DNA of 64,000 nt from Jaltomata sinuosa (Eukaryota; Streptophyta; Magnoliopsida; Solanales; Solanaceae): assembly GCA_003996215.1 (NCBI GenBank), contig QJPP01002912.1:140792-204791 (forward strand), given 5' to 3'. Every line of letters starts with the position of its first letter. Position 1 is the first letter of the stretch. Positions 33,788 through 46,200 of this stretch are shown in pieces. The notes under the pieces were generated by a model. The model saw only the letters and a list, made by a program, of their open reading frames with translations, was not told the origin of the DNA and did not search any database. Made by a program: the position numbers and the translations under genes.

Positions 33788-36525
33788 CTTCGCATTTCAA
33801 TTTTCCAGCTTTATTTCTTCATCCTTCCAAGTCTAAAACTCATTTTCCTCTCCACCAAGTTGCTTTAAACAGCTCCTAGACTTGGAATTGCAGTATATTA
33901 AAGAGAAAATCTTGGTCTCTTAATTGGTTTGGTAAGTCTTATTCCCCAATCTTTTCCCTTCTTCCTCCATTGTTGAACCTCCATGGTTATCATCCTAAAA
34001 GCTTGGTTATCTTGAAGAATATGCCTCCTTTGAGTTGCATGTCCCGTAAATTCCATGATTTCAGTTCCTTAGCGTGGTGCTCTCATTGTGGTAAGCCTTC
34101 CTTGCTCAATTTTCGATTTCTGTTCCTAAAATTCAAACTTTAATCCCTCTCTTGAGCGCGCTATTTTGGAGTTTTTACCTTGGCCAAAATTGCTTATTTT
34201 TGGAGCATGTCATCTTGGCATCATTGTGGTCATCGTGCTTTTTCCCATTTTTTTGGTTTCGAGTTGTGGGCCCCGCATGCCTGTTTTGACCCAGATTTCG
34301 ACTCGGCTATAATTGTAGCCTTATGGGTTTCGTTAGACTCATTTTAATGTATCATTTATGTTTTGGATAGTTTGAATATTATTCAGGGTTTCTCGAAGTG
34401 ATTCGGGCTTAGATATCATTGTCCCAGCAGCTTGTCATCGGACGAGAGGTAGATTACGGTTTAAACCCTTTAGACTTCACATATATAGGATAAAATTATA
34501 CTAATGGGCATCCTTGGGTTGGGTTTACTAGGTTGGTACCACAGACCTTGACCGCTTATTCATGTATGGTTACTTTTCTTCCTCCGATGGTTGTAGTAAT
34601 TATTTTATACGCTCTATTTACCCTTGTGGTCCTGTGTGGCCTTATATAGACTCTGGACATAGATGGTGGGATATCGGGAATGCCCGTGAGTCCCGAAAAC
34701 CATTATTACTATTATAGAGCTGGCTATCTGTGCTGTTGAACGATTAGAGCCTGTGCAGGGTCGATAGGTTCATTGTGAGCCGTTGGGCTATTGATTATGA
34801 TTTAGCATGCCATTATCATGCATATAAAAGGATTTTCTTCATGATTTTACTATTTTTTTTGCTTTGGGTCTTCTATTAATGATTTCTAAACCTTGCATGG
34901 CCCGTGGGGCCCTTTTCGGTGAAATTGATTATGAATTCTTTGGTATCATATTAATGGATCTTCTTGGGGTAAGATAAGTTAAAAGAAAGATTTGTCATAG
35001 TTTTCATGCTATATATTGGGCCCGGTTGAGCCGAGATGCCAAATTGACCCTGTTGTGGATGAGGAATGATATTAGACTCGGTAAGCCCGAGCGACAGACC
35101 TGTGTACTACTATTTTAGACTCGGACATGCCCTGGCACCCTTGAGGGGGTTTATGAGACTTATTTCATTGATTTAGACATGGATAGAATTCAGGCATGCA
35201 TTTGAGCATTGAGTAATAGTTTGGATCCGGTAGAACTCTGGATTGGTATTTTGAGGTCAGAGTGTAGTATGTGGTCTATGAGTAGACCTCCATGGAGCTT
35301 GTCATTCCAGACCAGGTGCTATGCAAAAAGGGTGACTGGGAGTAGGGGTGTATGGCAGAGTAGATGTACTCGGGAGAAGTCCTTCCATGGATCCTGCCTT
35401 TATTGGACCTTTGGGGCACCGGAGGGGGTAACATACTGACACTGTGGTTACACTTAGTTTGGCATATCATATCATATCATTCATTTGTGTGAGGTTCCAC
35501 CCTTGTTTGTTGTTTGTTAAGTGTACGCTCAAGTTGTATGGGCGGCCGAAGGGTTTGTTTTCACTTTATTGTGTTCCTCGATTGTATGGGTGGTCGGGGG
35601 ACTGTAGGTAGATACTTGTTACTTTATCACTATACTACACCCTTTCATGGTTATATATATGTGAGATTGGATAATGACAGGTTGTTAGTTCTTTACTGAG
35701 ATTGGTATTATCAAGTTGGTTATTTATTCCCGTTTTCCCGAGCATGCCTATATTTATTCTCCTCCTCCCTTCCCTTGTACTTGAGGTTACCGGTATGCTA
35801 TCCACTTCTAAACTTAATATATATTTTTATTGCGAGGATCCTTAGTGTGCCATTTCTTACTTTCACCTGTGCCTATTGTGTATATATTCTACTTGCTAGC
35901 CTTGTATGTTGCTTTCTGTTGTCTTCCCTCTAGGCTAGTTTACGTGTACTTATCTGTTGCCTTATGTGACTATTTGTTTTCAATTCTGTTCATTACTTCT
36001 CTTTTATCTTATATGTGCCTAGTCGGCCTATGATACCTACTGGGTACCGGTTACTTTGCAATTGGCACTCATACTACACTCTGCATCTTCTGGTGTAGAT
36101 CCTAGTGTGGGGCATCGCCGCTAGATCGTCGTGAGTCATGCTTGGAGATTTTTGATTATCCAGACTGAGGGTGAGCTCCTGGCGACTGGAGCTTAGCTTT
36201 TAGTTTATCTTTTGCTTTATGTACTCTATTACTACTCGGAGACATTTGTGTATATATTATTTTGGATGCTTCGTACTCCTTATATATAGTTCTGTCTCTA
36301 TATTATGATACCATGTTTTGGGTTTGGTTTAGCTTCCACATATGTATGTATGTATTCCTATTGTCTATTTTCTTCATCTTTTTCCCTTGCTTCCGCTTAT
36401 TAAATTGTTCTTCCGCTTAGATTGTTAGATAGTAGCCCATTACTGACTGTTCCGTGCTACGGGGGATTGGTTTGCCTACTGGGGGGTTGTAGGTGCCATC
36501 ATGACCAAGAAATTAGGTTGTGATA

Positions 36526-36541
36526 GCTTTGTATCACAGCC
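36526..36541 (+). other. F1 PBS, tRNA-Met type (decayed)
   Basis: GCTTTGTATCACAGCC directly follows the LTR end and aligns with TTGGTATCAGAGCC with two or three changes. Confidence 0.75.
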
Positions 36542-36738
36542 CTAGGTTCACCGGTGTCATTGGTATAGGATCCAATGTCTGATAGAGTCCTGCGGATCGG
36601 GGAGGAGACGTTCGTACTCAATCTTTAGGAGGCTATGGTGACATCTCAGGAAAAAATGGACTTTTCTTATTTCTCTCTCGTGCGTAGTATCCTTGAACGT
36701 TCAGTAAATCTCACTTGTTCTGGTTCACTCTTCCGCAG

Positions 36739-38275
36739 ATGGTTTGCACGAGGTCTTCAGCTATTGGTGGAGGAGAGCCTCTTGCCCCTCCACCTCCGAC
36801 TCTAGATAGGGGCTGAGATAGTCGCAAGGGTAGGGGTCGAGGACGTCCTAGAGCATCGGCACCAGTTAAAGCTCCTAGGGCAGAGAGAGAGCCCGATTAT
36901 GATTATGAGCTCGAGTTAGTCCCTGAGCAGCAGCATGTGGACCCAGGGACAGCCCAGGTGTCATCAGCTCCAGTGCCACTTCCACCACCAGTTTCGGTGC
37001 CAGCTTCAGCCCATCTCAGTCTTTGGAAATTTGGGGTTTACTACTTCAACTATTGGGTATATAAGGGAGAGAACTTCTAAGGTAGCACAGACATCCACTC
37101 AGGGGGGAGCCCTGGGTGTTCACAGTTCAGGAGCGTAGCCTGCTACTACGGCTCCTCGTGTTGAGGTTATTCCAGTTCCAGCGGTTGCATAGCCTCTTGC
37201 TCCTCGCCAACCATGACAGATGGGGAGCAAAAGGCCTTGAGTAAATTTCTGAGATTGGCACCGCCGAGATTCACTGGTATATCAAGTCAGGACCCACATG
37301 ACTTCATTACTATATGTGAGGAAATGTTATACCATCTGGGATTGCTAGAGACTCACAGGGATAGATATACTACCTATTAGCTGGAGGGTCCAGCGAAGTT
37401 ATAGTGGAGGGAACAGGTTGCTGGCAGACCTTGTACATCACCTCTGATGCCTTGGTCCGAGTTTTATGAGGCCTTCATGGACAAGTTCCTACCTCAGAGT
37501 GATCGTGAGCATCACCGGGACCAGTTCACCAGACTTATGCAGGGGTCCATGTCCATATCTGAGTATGAGACCCATTTTCTTCAGCTTGCCCCATTTGCAG
37601 CGATGATCATTTTGACTATGCCAGACTGGATTTGCATATTTGTTTTGGGATTACGGTCAGAGCTTAGACATCCAGCTGAGATAATGATTTCTAGTGGGCA
37701 GTCATTTTAGGCTATCATATACTATCTCCGTACTGTGGAGGACTTGCATCGACATTACCAGGGGCTAGAGAGAAGAGGCCTCGTTATCAGGGTGGCTACA
37801 GTGGTTCTAGACATGGTGGTAGAGGTTCAGGCCAGTGGGGTTGGGGTCATCAGCCACCGCAGCACCAGGGTTAGTCCAGCCGACCAGTTCAGGCTTCACT
37901 TCAGACTTTTAGTAGTCCTTAGTTCGAGTAGGGTCAGTCTTTGAGGGGTGCAACATTTGGGGAATCAGGCCACGGTGGCCATTCAGGTTCTGCTGGTCCA
38001 TCGTCAGTTCAAGCCGGCAGGGTGTTGTTATGAGTGTGGCGTTATTGGCCATTATGCTAGAGATTGCCCCCAGCGGGGTACAGTTCAGTCAGCCGCTCCA
38101 CCGGTCGAGCCTTTGCGAGCAGTTTAGCCAGAGGGGGTGGTGGTCATGCTAGGGGTGGTGCCCCGCGTGGCAGAGTAGGTGGTAGGGATAACGGTCAGGC
38201 AGGTGGAGGTCATCGTCAGTTTTATGCGGTCCTAGGAGACTAGAGGAAAAGGCCTCGGATGTTGTGATTACAGTT
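36739..38275 (+). pseudogene. gag: F1 gag, cut by inverted LTR
   Basis: Start ATG at 36739 (MVCTRSSAIGGGEPLAPPPP). After a stop a Pro-rich linker follows. The capsid-like core lies at about 37230-37710: RFTGISSQDPHDFI in one frame, then MPWSEFYEAFMDKFLPQSDREHHRDQFTRLMQGSMSISEYETHF. A Gly/Arg-rich region and a good zinc knuckle CYECGVIGHYARDC (38026-38067) come next. The reading reaches the segment that normally leads into protease and is cut there by F2 at TGTCA (38276). No pol of F1 is visible. Several stops and frameshifts. Confidence 0.85.
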
Positions 38276-38554
38276 TGTCACGACCAAATTTCTCAGGTCA
38301 TGATGGCACCTACAACCCCCAGTCAGCAAACCAATCCCCGTAGCCCAAAATGGTTAGTAATGGGCTACTATCTAAGCCAACTCATACAATAAGTAGAAAT
38401 AATCGAATGCATATATAATACAACAACGTGGAAAGAAGGTATACCAGTAACCTCAAGTAAAAAGGGAAGGAAGGAAAGCAGGTAAAACGTACACATAATA
38501 GAAATAATACAACTAACAAATTCATGCTAAAACACAACTTCAAGTTAGGAATAG

Positions 38555-40492
38555 TGTCACGCCCCGAGGCTACCCCCTGGACGTAACACGGGACCCGAGA
38601 CCATGAGTGTCCCAAGTTAACCCTTGGTCATAGCATACTCAGTCATTCATAAGAAAGCATAGCAGAAACATAGGTAGAAAGTTAGGCAACCCATATCATA
38701 TACGATAAGTCAAAACGAAATATAACTTGAAAGAAAGACTCGAATATTGTCTATATCTGAAGAGCCTCTACATATAACATAAGGAGTTGATAGGACAAGA
38801 CCCTAGCTAACTCAAAGTATGGAAGTACATAACCACAAACTAACTAAGATCATAACTAGCCCTCGAACTATGAGGACTCACCAACAGCGGATTGGAAGTG
38901 GCCTGAATTCTCTAGCCACGTGTCTGAGGGAGGAAACCTGAATCTGCAGCAAGAGGATGCAGCGCCAAATATGCGTCAGTAATATAGGATTAACTGAATA
39001 TGTGAGATATGCATGAATATGATGAAAACATACTTAAGACTTAAATAGAAACTTAGTTCGTGCATAAAGGAGTTATCAAAAGTAAATATCATAATTTGAA
39101 TAGTAAACGTGAGATAAAAGTCAAGACTTCAAAAGAGGTGTCATAAGCTTAAACAAGTTAAAACATTCATACGGGAGTTTCTTATAACCGACAATAGACC
39201 ATGCGAGCTACATGAAATCTAACTATATAACCCTAGTTAGCAAAGATAACTAAGAAATTGCATGCCTAATTCTTCATAAATCATGGTGGCATAATCTAAC
39301 GCCAAATCTTGTTGAAGAGCATGAAAACACATCGGGTATCATGCAAATTCTCATATCATAAGTTTTTGAAGTTTAGCATAGCCATAATCCCAAATCATAC
39401 TTTTTCTTTCTAAATTCATACTTGAAGAATTAGGCATGCAATTTCTTAAATACGTAAAGTCATATTATCTAAACATGTAAAAAATTTCACTTGAAACATG
39501 CCATTAAATGGAATCATGCTAGAACCCAACTTTAATGCATGGGCTTTTAAAACCAATTAAGGAATCTTGGTCAAATCATAGATACACAATAAGAAACCAT
39601 GAATTGATGCATAGAAACTGATTTTTATAAGTTTTTCCTTGTTTAGATCAAAACCCTAATTTCTCAAGTTCATAATTCAAGATAAGAATTGGAGGTTTTG
39701 GGCACAAGGGTGAGAGGAACCCATTGTTTAATACCCACATACCTTGATTGAAGCTAACCCACTTGAAATTGAAAAGAAGAGGAGACTTGGACTTGGAGCT
39801 TGAGACTTGAAGCTTGAAGTTCTTTCCCTTTTTGGGAGGCGAATGAGGTAATGACAAGGGACTTAGGCTAATAGGGTTAGAAATCATGCTAAGAATGGTC
39901 AAAAAGACCTCACTTAGGAATTAAAAGGGTGGGTAATGACTAAAATACCGAAGGGACATAATTAGGAAAAAGTTGTTAAAAATTGACTTTCAGGAATCAC
40001 GGATGGATTCCACGGACAACAGACTAAACCACGGTTCATGGTTTCCATTCGTGGTTCCTGGCCAAAACAATCAGGTTGCAGAAGGGAAACCACGGTTCAA
40101 CAGTACGGCTCATCAACTGAATGACAGTTTGTAGATTAGAGTCATCATTTCTAGGAAACTTGCAGGCCTCTGATCAAATTCTACGAGTCAGCAAGACGGT
40201 CCGTAGTTCAAACTACGGGCCGTAGAAACCAGTCTTGAAACCTAGGGAAACTGTCAACCCTCTGATCAAGTTCCACGAGTTGATAGTACGGTCCGTAGAG
40301 TGAACTATGCTACGTAGAATCAACACATGGTTCTCAGACCAAAGGTTTGAACCACAGAAGGCAACCCACGGCTCAATTCCACGAACCATGGTTCAAACCA
40401 CGGTCCGTGGTTTGGACCGGTGATTCCTGGAAACTTGAAATTTTTTAGAGTTTTTGAACTTAGAAAGTTGTTTTGATTTCCTAGGTGTTACA
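38555..40492 (-). mobile_element. A2: solo LTR of the A family
   Basis: A single 1938-bp LTR with a perfect AATAG duplication on both sides (38550-38554, 40493-40497) and no internal region. This is the usual product of LTR-LTR recombination. Homologous to the A1 3' LTR. Contains a replaced segment at 39251-39276 (see findings) and the best-preserved A-family word array. Confidence 0.95.
40012..40408. promoter_or_regulatory. 92-bp array of paired ACGGTCCGT words in A2
   Basis: Word starts 40012/40031, 40105/40124, 40196/40215, 40288/40307 and 40381/40400 give five pairs, all 19 bp apart. Pair intervals are 93, 91, 92 and 93 bp. The third pair is joined by a spacer AGTTCAAACT that is itself near-palindromic. 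Confidence 0.88.
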
Positions 40493-43287
40493 AATAGTCA
40501 GGAAACAACCTTACAAAACAATCCTAGAATAGGACAAGCTACACCATAGAAGATCAAAAGGCCACTAACCAGCACCACGATAAAATAGAATAGGCTAACC
40601 CACAAATGCTCAGAAGGCCACATATTCAATGCCTCAACAAGATAGATTCCATTAGTCCACCGATAATCTGAAGCTTCTAACAAGTACTACAATAAGATAG
40701 CGATAATATAATCTACCTACAATCCTAATAGGCACCTATACACCCGAGGAACACATACATGTGAAAATAAACCCTCTGCCATCCCATACTACCATAGCCT
40801 ACACGGAGAAAATAGCAGACAAGGGTGGATCCAAATACAATATGCATGATGTGATATGATATGATGAAACCGGTGTGATAGTTACCATGTATGTACCTCC
40901 TTTGGCGCCTAGATGACTAGTAGGTAGGATCCATGGAAGTACGCACCCGTATACCTCAACTGCATCGTATACCCCTTCTTTGACACATTCACTATGTAGC
41001 CCCTGGTCCGGATCGACAAGGTCTATTGAGGTCCATGACCACATACTAAAATGCGAAATCTCAAAGTATAACTGCCCGGAGTGTATCCAGGTCTAAACTA
41101 GTGATCGGAATCTCAAAATAATAGTCCAGAGTGTATCCATGTGTAAATAAGTGAATCAAGTCTCAAAAACCCCAATAAGGGTGCCCAGGCATAACCGGGT
41201 CTAACTCTGAAATAAAATAATTCTAGCACTCGGGCCGACCGAGTCTAGTATCAGCTTGAATTAGTAGAAAAACATGGTTAGCACTATGGCTTAGTCGAGT
41301 CTAGTATAAGTGTGAAAACTGGTGACAAAATCATCATTTTAACTCTTTTACTCCAAGAAGATCCATAAAATCCAATTAAAATCCTTTCTTAACCATTTAT
41401 ACTGAAAATGTGCCCTCGGGCCATGCAGTGTTAAGAAAACCAATTATAGTAGGCCCGCAGCCATAGTAATAGTAAAATAATGCAAAAAATTATTTTGCAT
41501 GAATGATATGATCGCAAACAAATAATAGCCCAACGGCTCACAATAAACCTATCGGCCCTGCACAGGCACAGTCAGCCCTACAACATAGATATCTAGCCTA
41601 ACATAGCATCTCGATGTCTGGGACTCACAGACATTCTCATATATCCACCATCTATGGTCCAAAGGCTTATACAAAGGCCATACAGGGCCACAAGGGTAAT
41701 ATTACAACACTACGAGTACTACAACCAACATAAGAAATAATATGGACAGAAAGGACGGACAATGTATGGGGTGCCAACCTATAAATAACCCACCCAAAGA
41801 TGCTAATCTAATAAAGTTATAGCCTATATATGCAAAGTCTAAGGTAGGGAAGACTATAACCTACTTGTAGTCCGATGACAAGTTGTTGGAACAACATCGT
41901 CCAAGATTGAACTGCTTCGAGAAGCCCAGAATTGCAAACAAACTATCTACAGAAGATACTACTCGTCAAGATGAAGCTAACGGTACCCATAATGCTAAAA
42001 GTATAGACAGGTTGAAATTTGGGTCACAAGCGGGCTTGTGGGCCCCACATCCTGAGGCTGGAAACGAAAAACATCATGAGGATCCTGGCATTGCCAAGAG
42101 TACATGCTCCAAAAATAAGGCAGATTTGGCCATCAGAAGGGCTCCAAAATAGCCCACAAGCTATGGAATTAAAGAGGGAAATCAAAAGGGAAATATCAAA
42201 AATTAAAGAGGGAACTTACCGAATTAGAAGCCAACAAACGATCACGGGTCAGAAATATATAAGCCTCCAAGCTTTTGGAATGAGTAGGATTTAGGAGTGC
42301 AAATGGAGTTAGGGAGCTTATTAAAAATGGAGAAAATTGAAGTTGGGGAAGATAGAATGGAAATTAGAAGGGCTGGCTAGCTTATAAGCTTACACCCGCT
42401 ATTGTGCAGGGGCGGCTAGGGCAGGTGCAGGAGCGCACACGCTACTGCGCCTAGGCGCTACAGGAGCGCACACGCCACAGTTACCCATGCTCCACAAGTG
42501 CGCTGTCTTGCCAGCGTTAGCAGTCACATAGGCGCGGCACAAGCATGCGCAGGTGTGCTAGTGCAGTCGCGTTCAGGTGCCCGCCGTGGCACCATAACAG
42601 CAACCAGCAGTAATGTTGCAGCCTAGCCAATGTAAAATTCAATGGGTGGACCCCCGGGAATGCATTTGGTGTCTCGCGAACACAAATGAACTGAGTAATT
42701 CAAATAGAAATGGCATTTTGGACTCAACAGAATTGACAAAAATCCCACTAGAGGTCAATTTAACAAAAAGTGGGCCCCGCGCCTAAAATCAACCTTTAGG
42801 CCAACTAAAACCAAAATGGAACCTAAGGGCCAAAATCGAGTCTTGAAGCCTCGGTACTCGAACCAATTGTCCCTCTAGCCCAAAAGTGACATTCCGGATC
42901 TAGCAATTATAACAGACTTTTCATCTGAGGCCGTATTCTCTGAATTTTGATCCAACTCAACCTTACAAGCCTAACTGTCCTGAAAACACAGAAAAAGAGA
43001 GAATTTCAAACCGAAAGCTCCAAAATCCCGACCAAAGGTTCAACTAGACCAAAGTCTATGCTCCGAAGCTAACAGAACTATCAAAATTCAATTCCGATAA
43101 TAATTTCTAAGAATGTTGACTTTGTCAGTGATTTCCTAAGTTAAATCTCTAAAACAGGGAAATGACCATCAAAACCAAACAAATGGCCCGTGCACCGAAC
43201 TACCGGTCCCAGCAAGCCATAAATGACTTGGGGCTACTACAGGCAAGGTCTAACAGTACAAAGAAGGGGAAAACGCATTAATGACCG

Positions 43288-46200
43288 TGTTGATACCCAA
43301 TTTTTACCTTACACATTACGAATTAATCTTGAGCCTTTTTTGAATTTTAAACAATTTTTGAAATAATTGTCTTGTAAAAAAGGGGTAAATCATCTTCAAA
43401 TCAGCTTTATAATAGTTTGAGTAACAATTTATATCTTTCATTTTTAATTATGCTGAATTTATATAAGTTTACTTAAAGAACTATTTTAGAGTTTAATTTC
43501 ATAAAAAAAATCTTTTTAAAAGATTAAACGTTTGATTTTCCTATAAATTAATTCAAATGAGAGATTAATTGAATAAATTAATTTCATGATTGTTAAAAGA
43601 GGTAATTATGTGTTAAACATGATAATTATTTCAATTTTTTAAGTTTAAAGAGGCTCGGATGATTAATTTTAACTAATTCATCTTTATTTATATTTTTAGC
43701 CTAAATCTCTATAATCCTTTAAAACCTAGACGAATTCTACCTAATTATTCTAATTTGACTATCTTTTAAACAAAATTTGACCACATTTGCAAAGCAAAGT
43801 GGCCAGCCCTTAAATGAAAATACCCTCTCCCTTCAGCCAATTGTTTGGGCCAGCCAATTTCCAAAATCTTCCCCAATCCACCCAGCCCAATACCCTTTCC
43901 ATAACCCGCCTGACTCGATCCAGCCCACCAAACTCACCCTTATCACTCCTCTCTCCCTTTGCTCACATCAGAAGTAACAAACGACCCCTTCTGTTCTTCA
44001 CCTCCTTCTCTCTTCTCTCAACAACAATAAACCCTAAGCGTCGCATACCCCCGCCACATTTCTCACTCACCCCAATATCCTAAATAGAACGCATTGCATT
44101 GGACAACGCACCTCATACAACACAAGACCTAGCTCACCCCTTCACTTCGTCTTATTCACCTTATTCATACAACCCAAAAAACCCTAACAGAAAGCTCTAT
44201 TTCTCTCCAAAATGACAAAGCAACAACTTCACCAACAACTCCCAATCTCTAACGTTTCCATTTCCCATCCATTTTTCTCCATGAAAAGGTGTGCTGGCAA
44301 ATCTAGAGGATTCTAGAACCCACCAGGTGTCACCCTCCTCCGCTCAATCCAAAAAAACTTGGACAAATTCGTACAAGTTGTTGATGTGAGGGTTATCCAG
44401 CAGAGGCGAATTTAAATTGCCAAGAGATTCCCAAAAGACCTCTGTTTAAACCCCTTTACCCCTTTGATTCCATATAAATACCCCCCCATAGCTGTATGAA
44501 AAGGGGCTAATTTTTGGGGAAAATTGGGGGTTCTGGAGAATCATTTCTCTAACCTCACGAAACCAGTCAGCTGTTGGGGAAGAAAACACTAAGAAATTCG
44601 AATTCTAAACGGGTTGATATTAATCCGGTGGTGGTAAGGTTTTTCGGTGAAGTTCATGGTCTAAGCTGCTGCCCTAAAAAAGGTAAAACCCTTACCATCT
44701 TCCCTTTACTGTTTTATTTTCATTTTTTGCATTATGATATCTAAGCTTAGTTGAATCTGGATTTCTGGACTTGTTTGTTAGTTAAAAGATATGTGTTCCA
44801 ATATTAGACTGTTGTTTTGTGATTTTGAGCAATAATTTCACTTAGAAGCATCATGTTTCACTGGTTGTGTCTGATTTGTGAAAATAGTAGGTTCAAATGT
44901 AAATTTGTATTCAAATATATTGCTATCTGACATAAATGCTATGGAACCTGTCTTGATAAGTTCATAAAATGCTTGATCCCACTCTTGTTTTTCCCTAACC
45001 CATTTGTTATAATCATGCTCCTATGTGTTTACTAACTCCGTCAAAGCATTGATGCTTCATATATACGTTGATTGAATGTTGTTATGGTTTACTCATGTCT
45101 AAATAGCTTCCTGTGGTAGGTTTAAACTCTGTTTCCCTTCCCTGTATAAACCCCATAGTTCCACTAGTTTAGGTTTGACTTATGTGATGTCTAAATGCTA
45201 TGAACTCGAGCATGAGCCTATTGTTAGGGCTTAGGTCTGATTTGGTTCATGAAAAACTCTATCCCTCTTTGTTGCTCTTAGTCTTTCTCTTTATTGAACC
45301 TGTTCTCTCCTCTTTACTGTCTTAATTATGCATGAACTGTTAGTGTTATTTTCTTACACATAGGATGATATTTAGATTAACTTTGAGTGCTGATAGTCCT
45401 ATTGGTTCTTGGTTGATTTATATGAAATATGTATACTTGTTTACTGACATAAGAATGTTCAACCCCTTCCTGTTTCCCCTATTTCCAACAACTTGTCATT
45501 GATTCTGTTTTTCTCTTCCCCTTTCCCTTCACTGTCTTACCTATATTAAAATGATCTTATGTATATAAATTGGTTAAGCTTCAGTGTAGTTATCTCATGC
45601 TTAGGTTGATTTTTGAGCAACTATGTCCCTTTGAAACTTCATGATCTTATTAGTTCTGTGTTTTGTGACATGAAAAATGTTATAGATTCTGAACTTGCTA
45701 TTAGGATGTTACTACAGTTCAACTCTTTTCCCCTTTTCCCCTGATTTCTCCAACTTCTACCCTGCTCCCTTCCCCTTCTCTTTAATAGTTTGTTCATGCT
45801 AAAAATGACTATGTGTAAGCTTCTGAATCATGTTCTAGAATCTGTGTAAATCTGGTTGAAAATTGTTGAAGCCTATGTTGTTACATATGAATTCTAGGAG
45901 CTAGAGGTGAGGCATATCCACTCATGATATGTTCCTCACCTTTGCAAGTTCCTCTATTCTATCTTCCTTAAAGATCTTAACTTCTGCATGTTTTGTATGT
46001 TACATGTATGAACTGTGAAAAGACTCTGATCTTTACCATGATAACAGCCTCCTTATATATCCCTTCCCTATATTCTCATATGACTTTCAACTAGCTGTAC
46101 TAGTAATTGAGGTCTAAAAATCTGACCAGCCTTCTTGTTTTCTCCTAATATACATCCATTTGGGATCTGTAATATTGAAATAAGTCTTCCCTATTGAATG

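Larger units (their letters stand above)
33003..36525 (+). repeat. F1 5' LTR
   Basis: About 3.5 kb. The start is set at TGTAGCGACCCC, the common head of this chromovirus LTR type; F2 has homology about 20-30 bp further out, so the true start may lie near 32950. The end is TTAGGTTGTGATA before a decayed PBS. It contains a 53-bp word array and a TATA box. It is homologous in reverse to 38276-43241. Confidence 0.8.
38276..43241 (-). repeat. F2 LTR, inverted relative to F1, split by A2
   Basis: 38276-38554 and 40498-43241 together form about 3.0 kb homologous to the F1 LTR in the opposite orientation. The TGTCACGACC end abuts the F1 gag. The other end is ...GGGCTACTACA at 43241, or up to 46 bp further. 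Flanks (CAGTT / GGCAA) show no duplication. GC-rich palindromic words persist at 42430-42600, including a perfect GCGCCTAGGCGC at 42447-42458, near a TTATAAG on the low-coordinate side. Confidence 0.82.

Noticed and set aside
38276..43241. F2 as an insertion with target duplication
   Set aside because: Flanks CAGTT and GGCAA do not match, even allowing for shifted ends; a rearrangement is more likely.
43814..44083. Possible host gene fragment upstream of the Tat-G TATA box
   Set aside because: Two overlapping Pro/Ser-rich frames in U3, low complexity, no splice or domain evidence.
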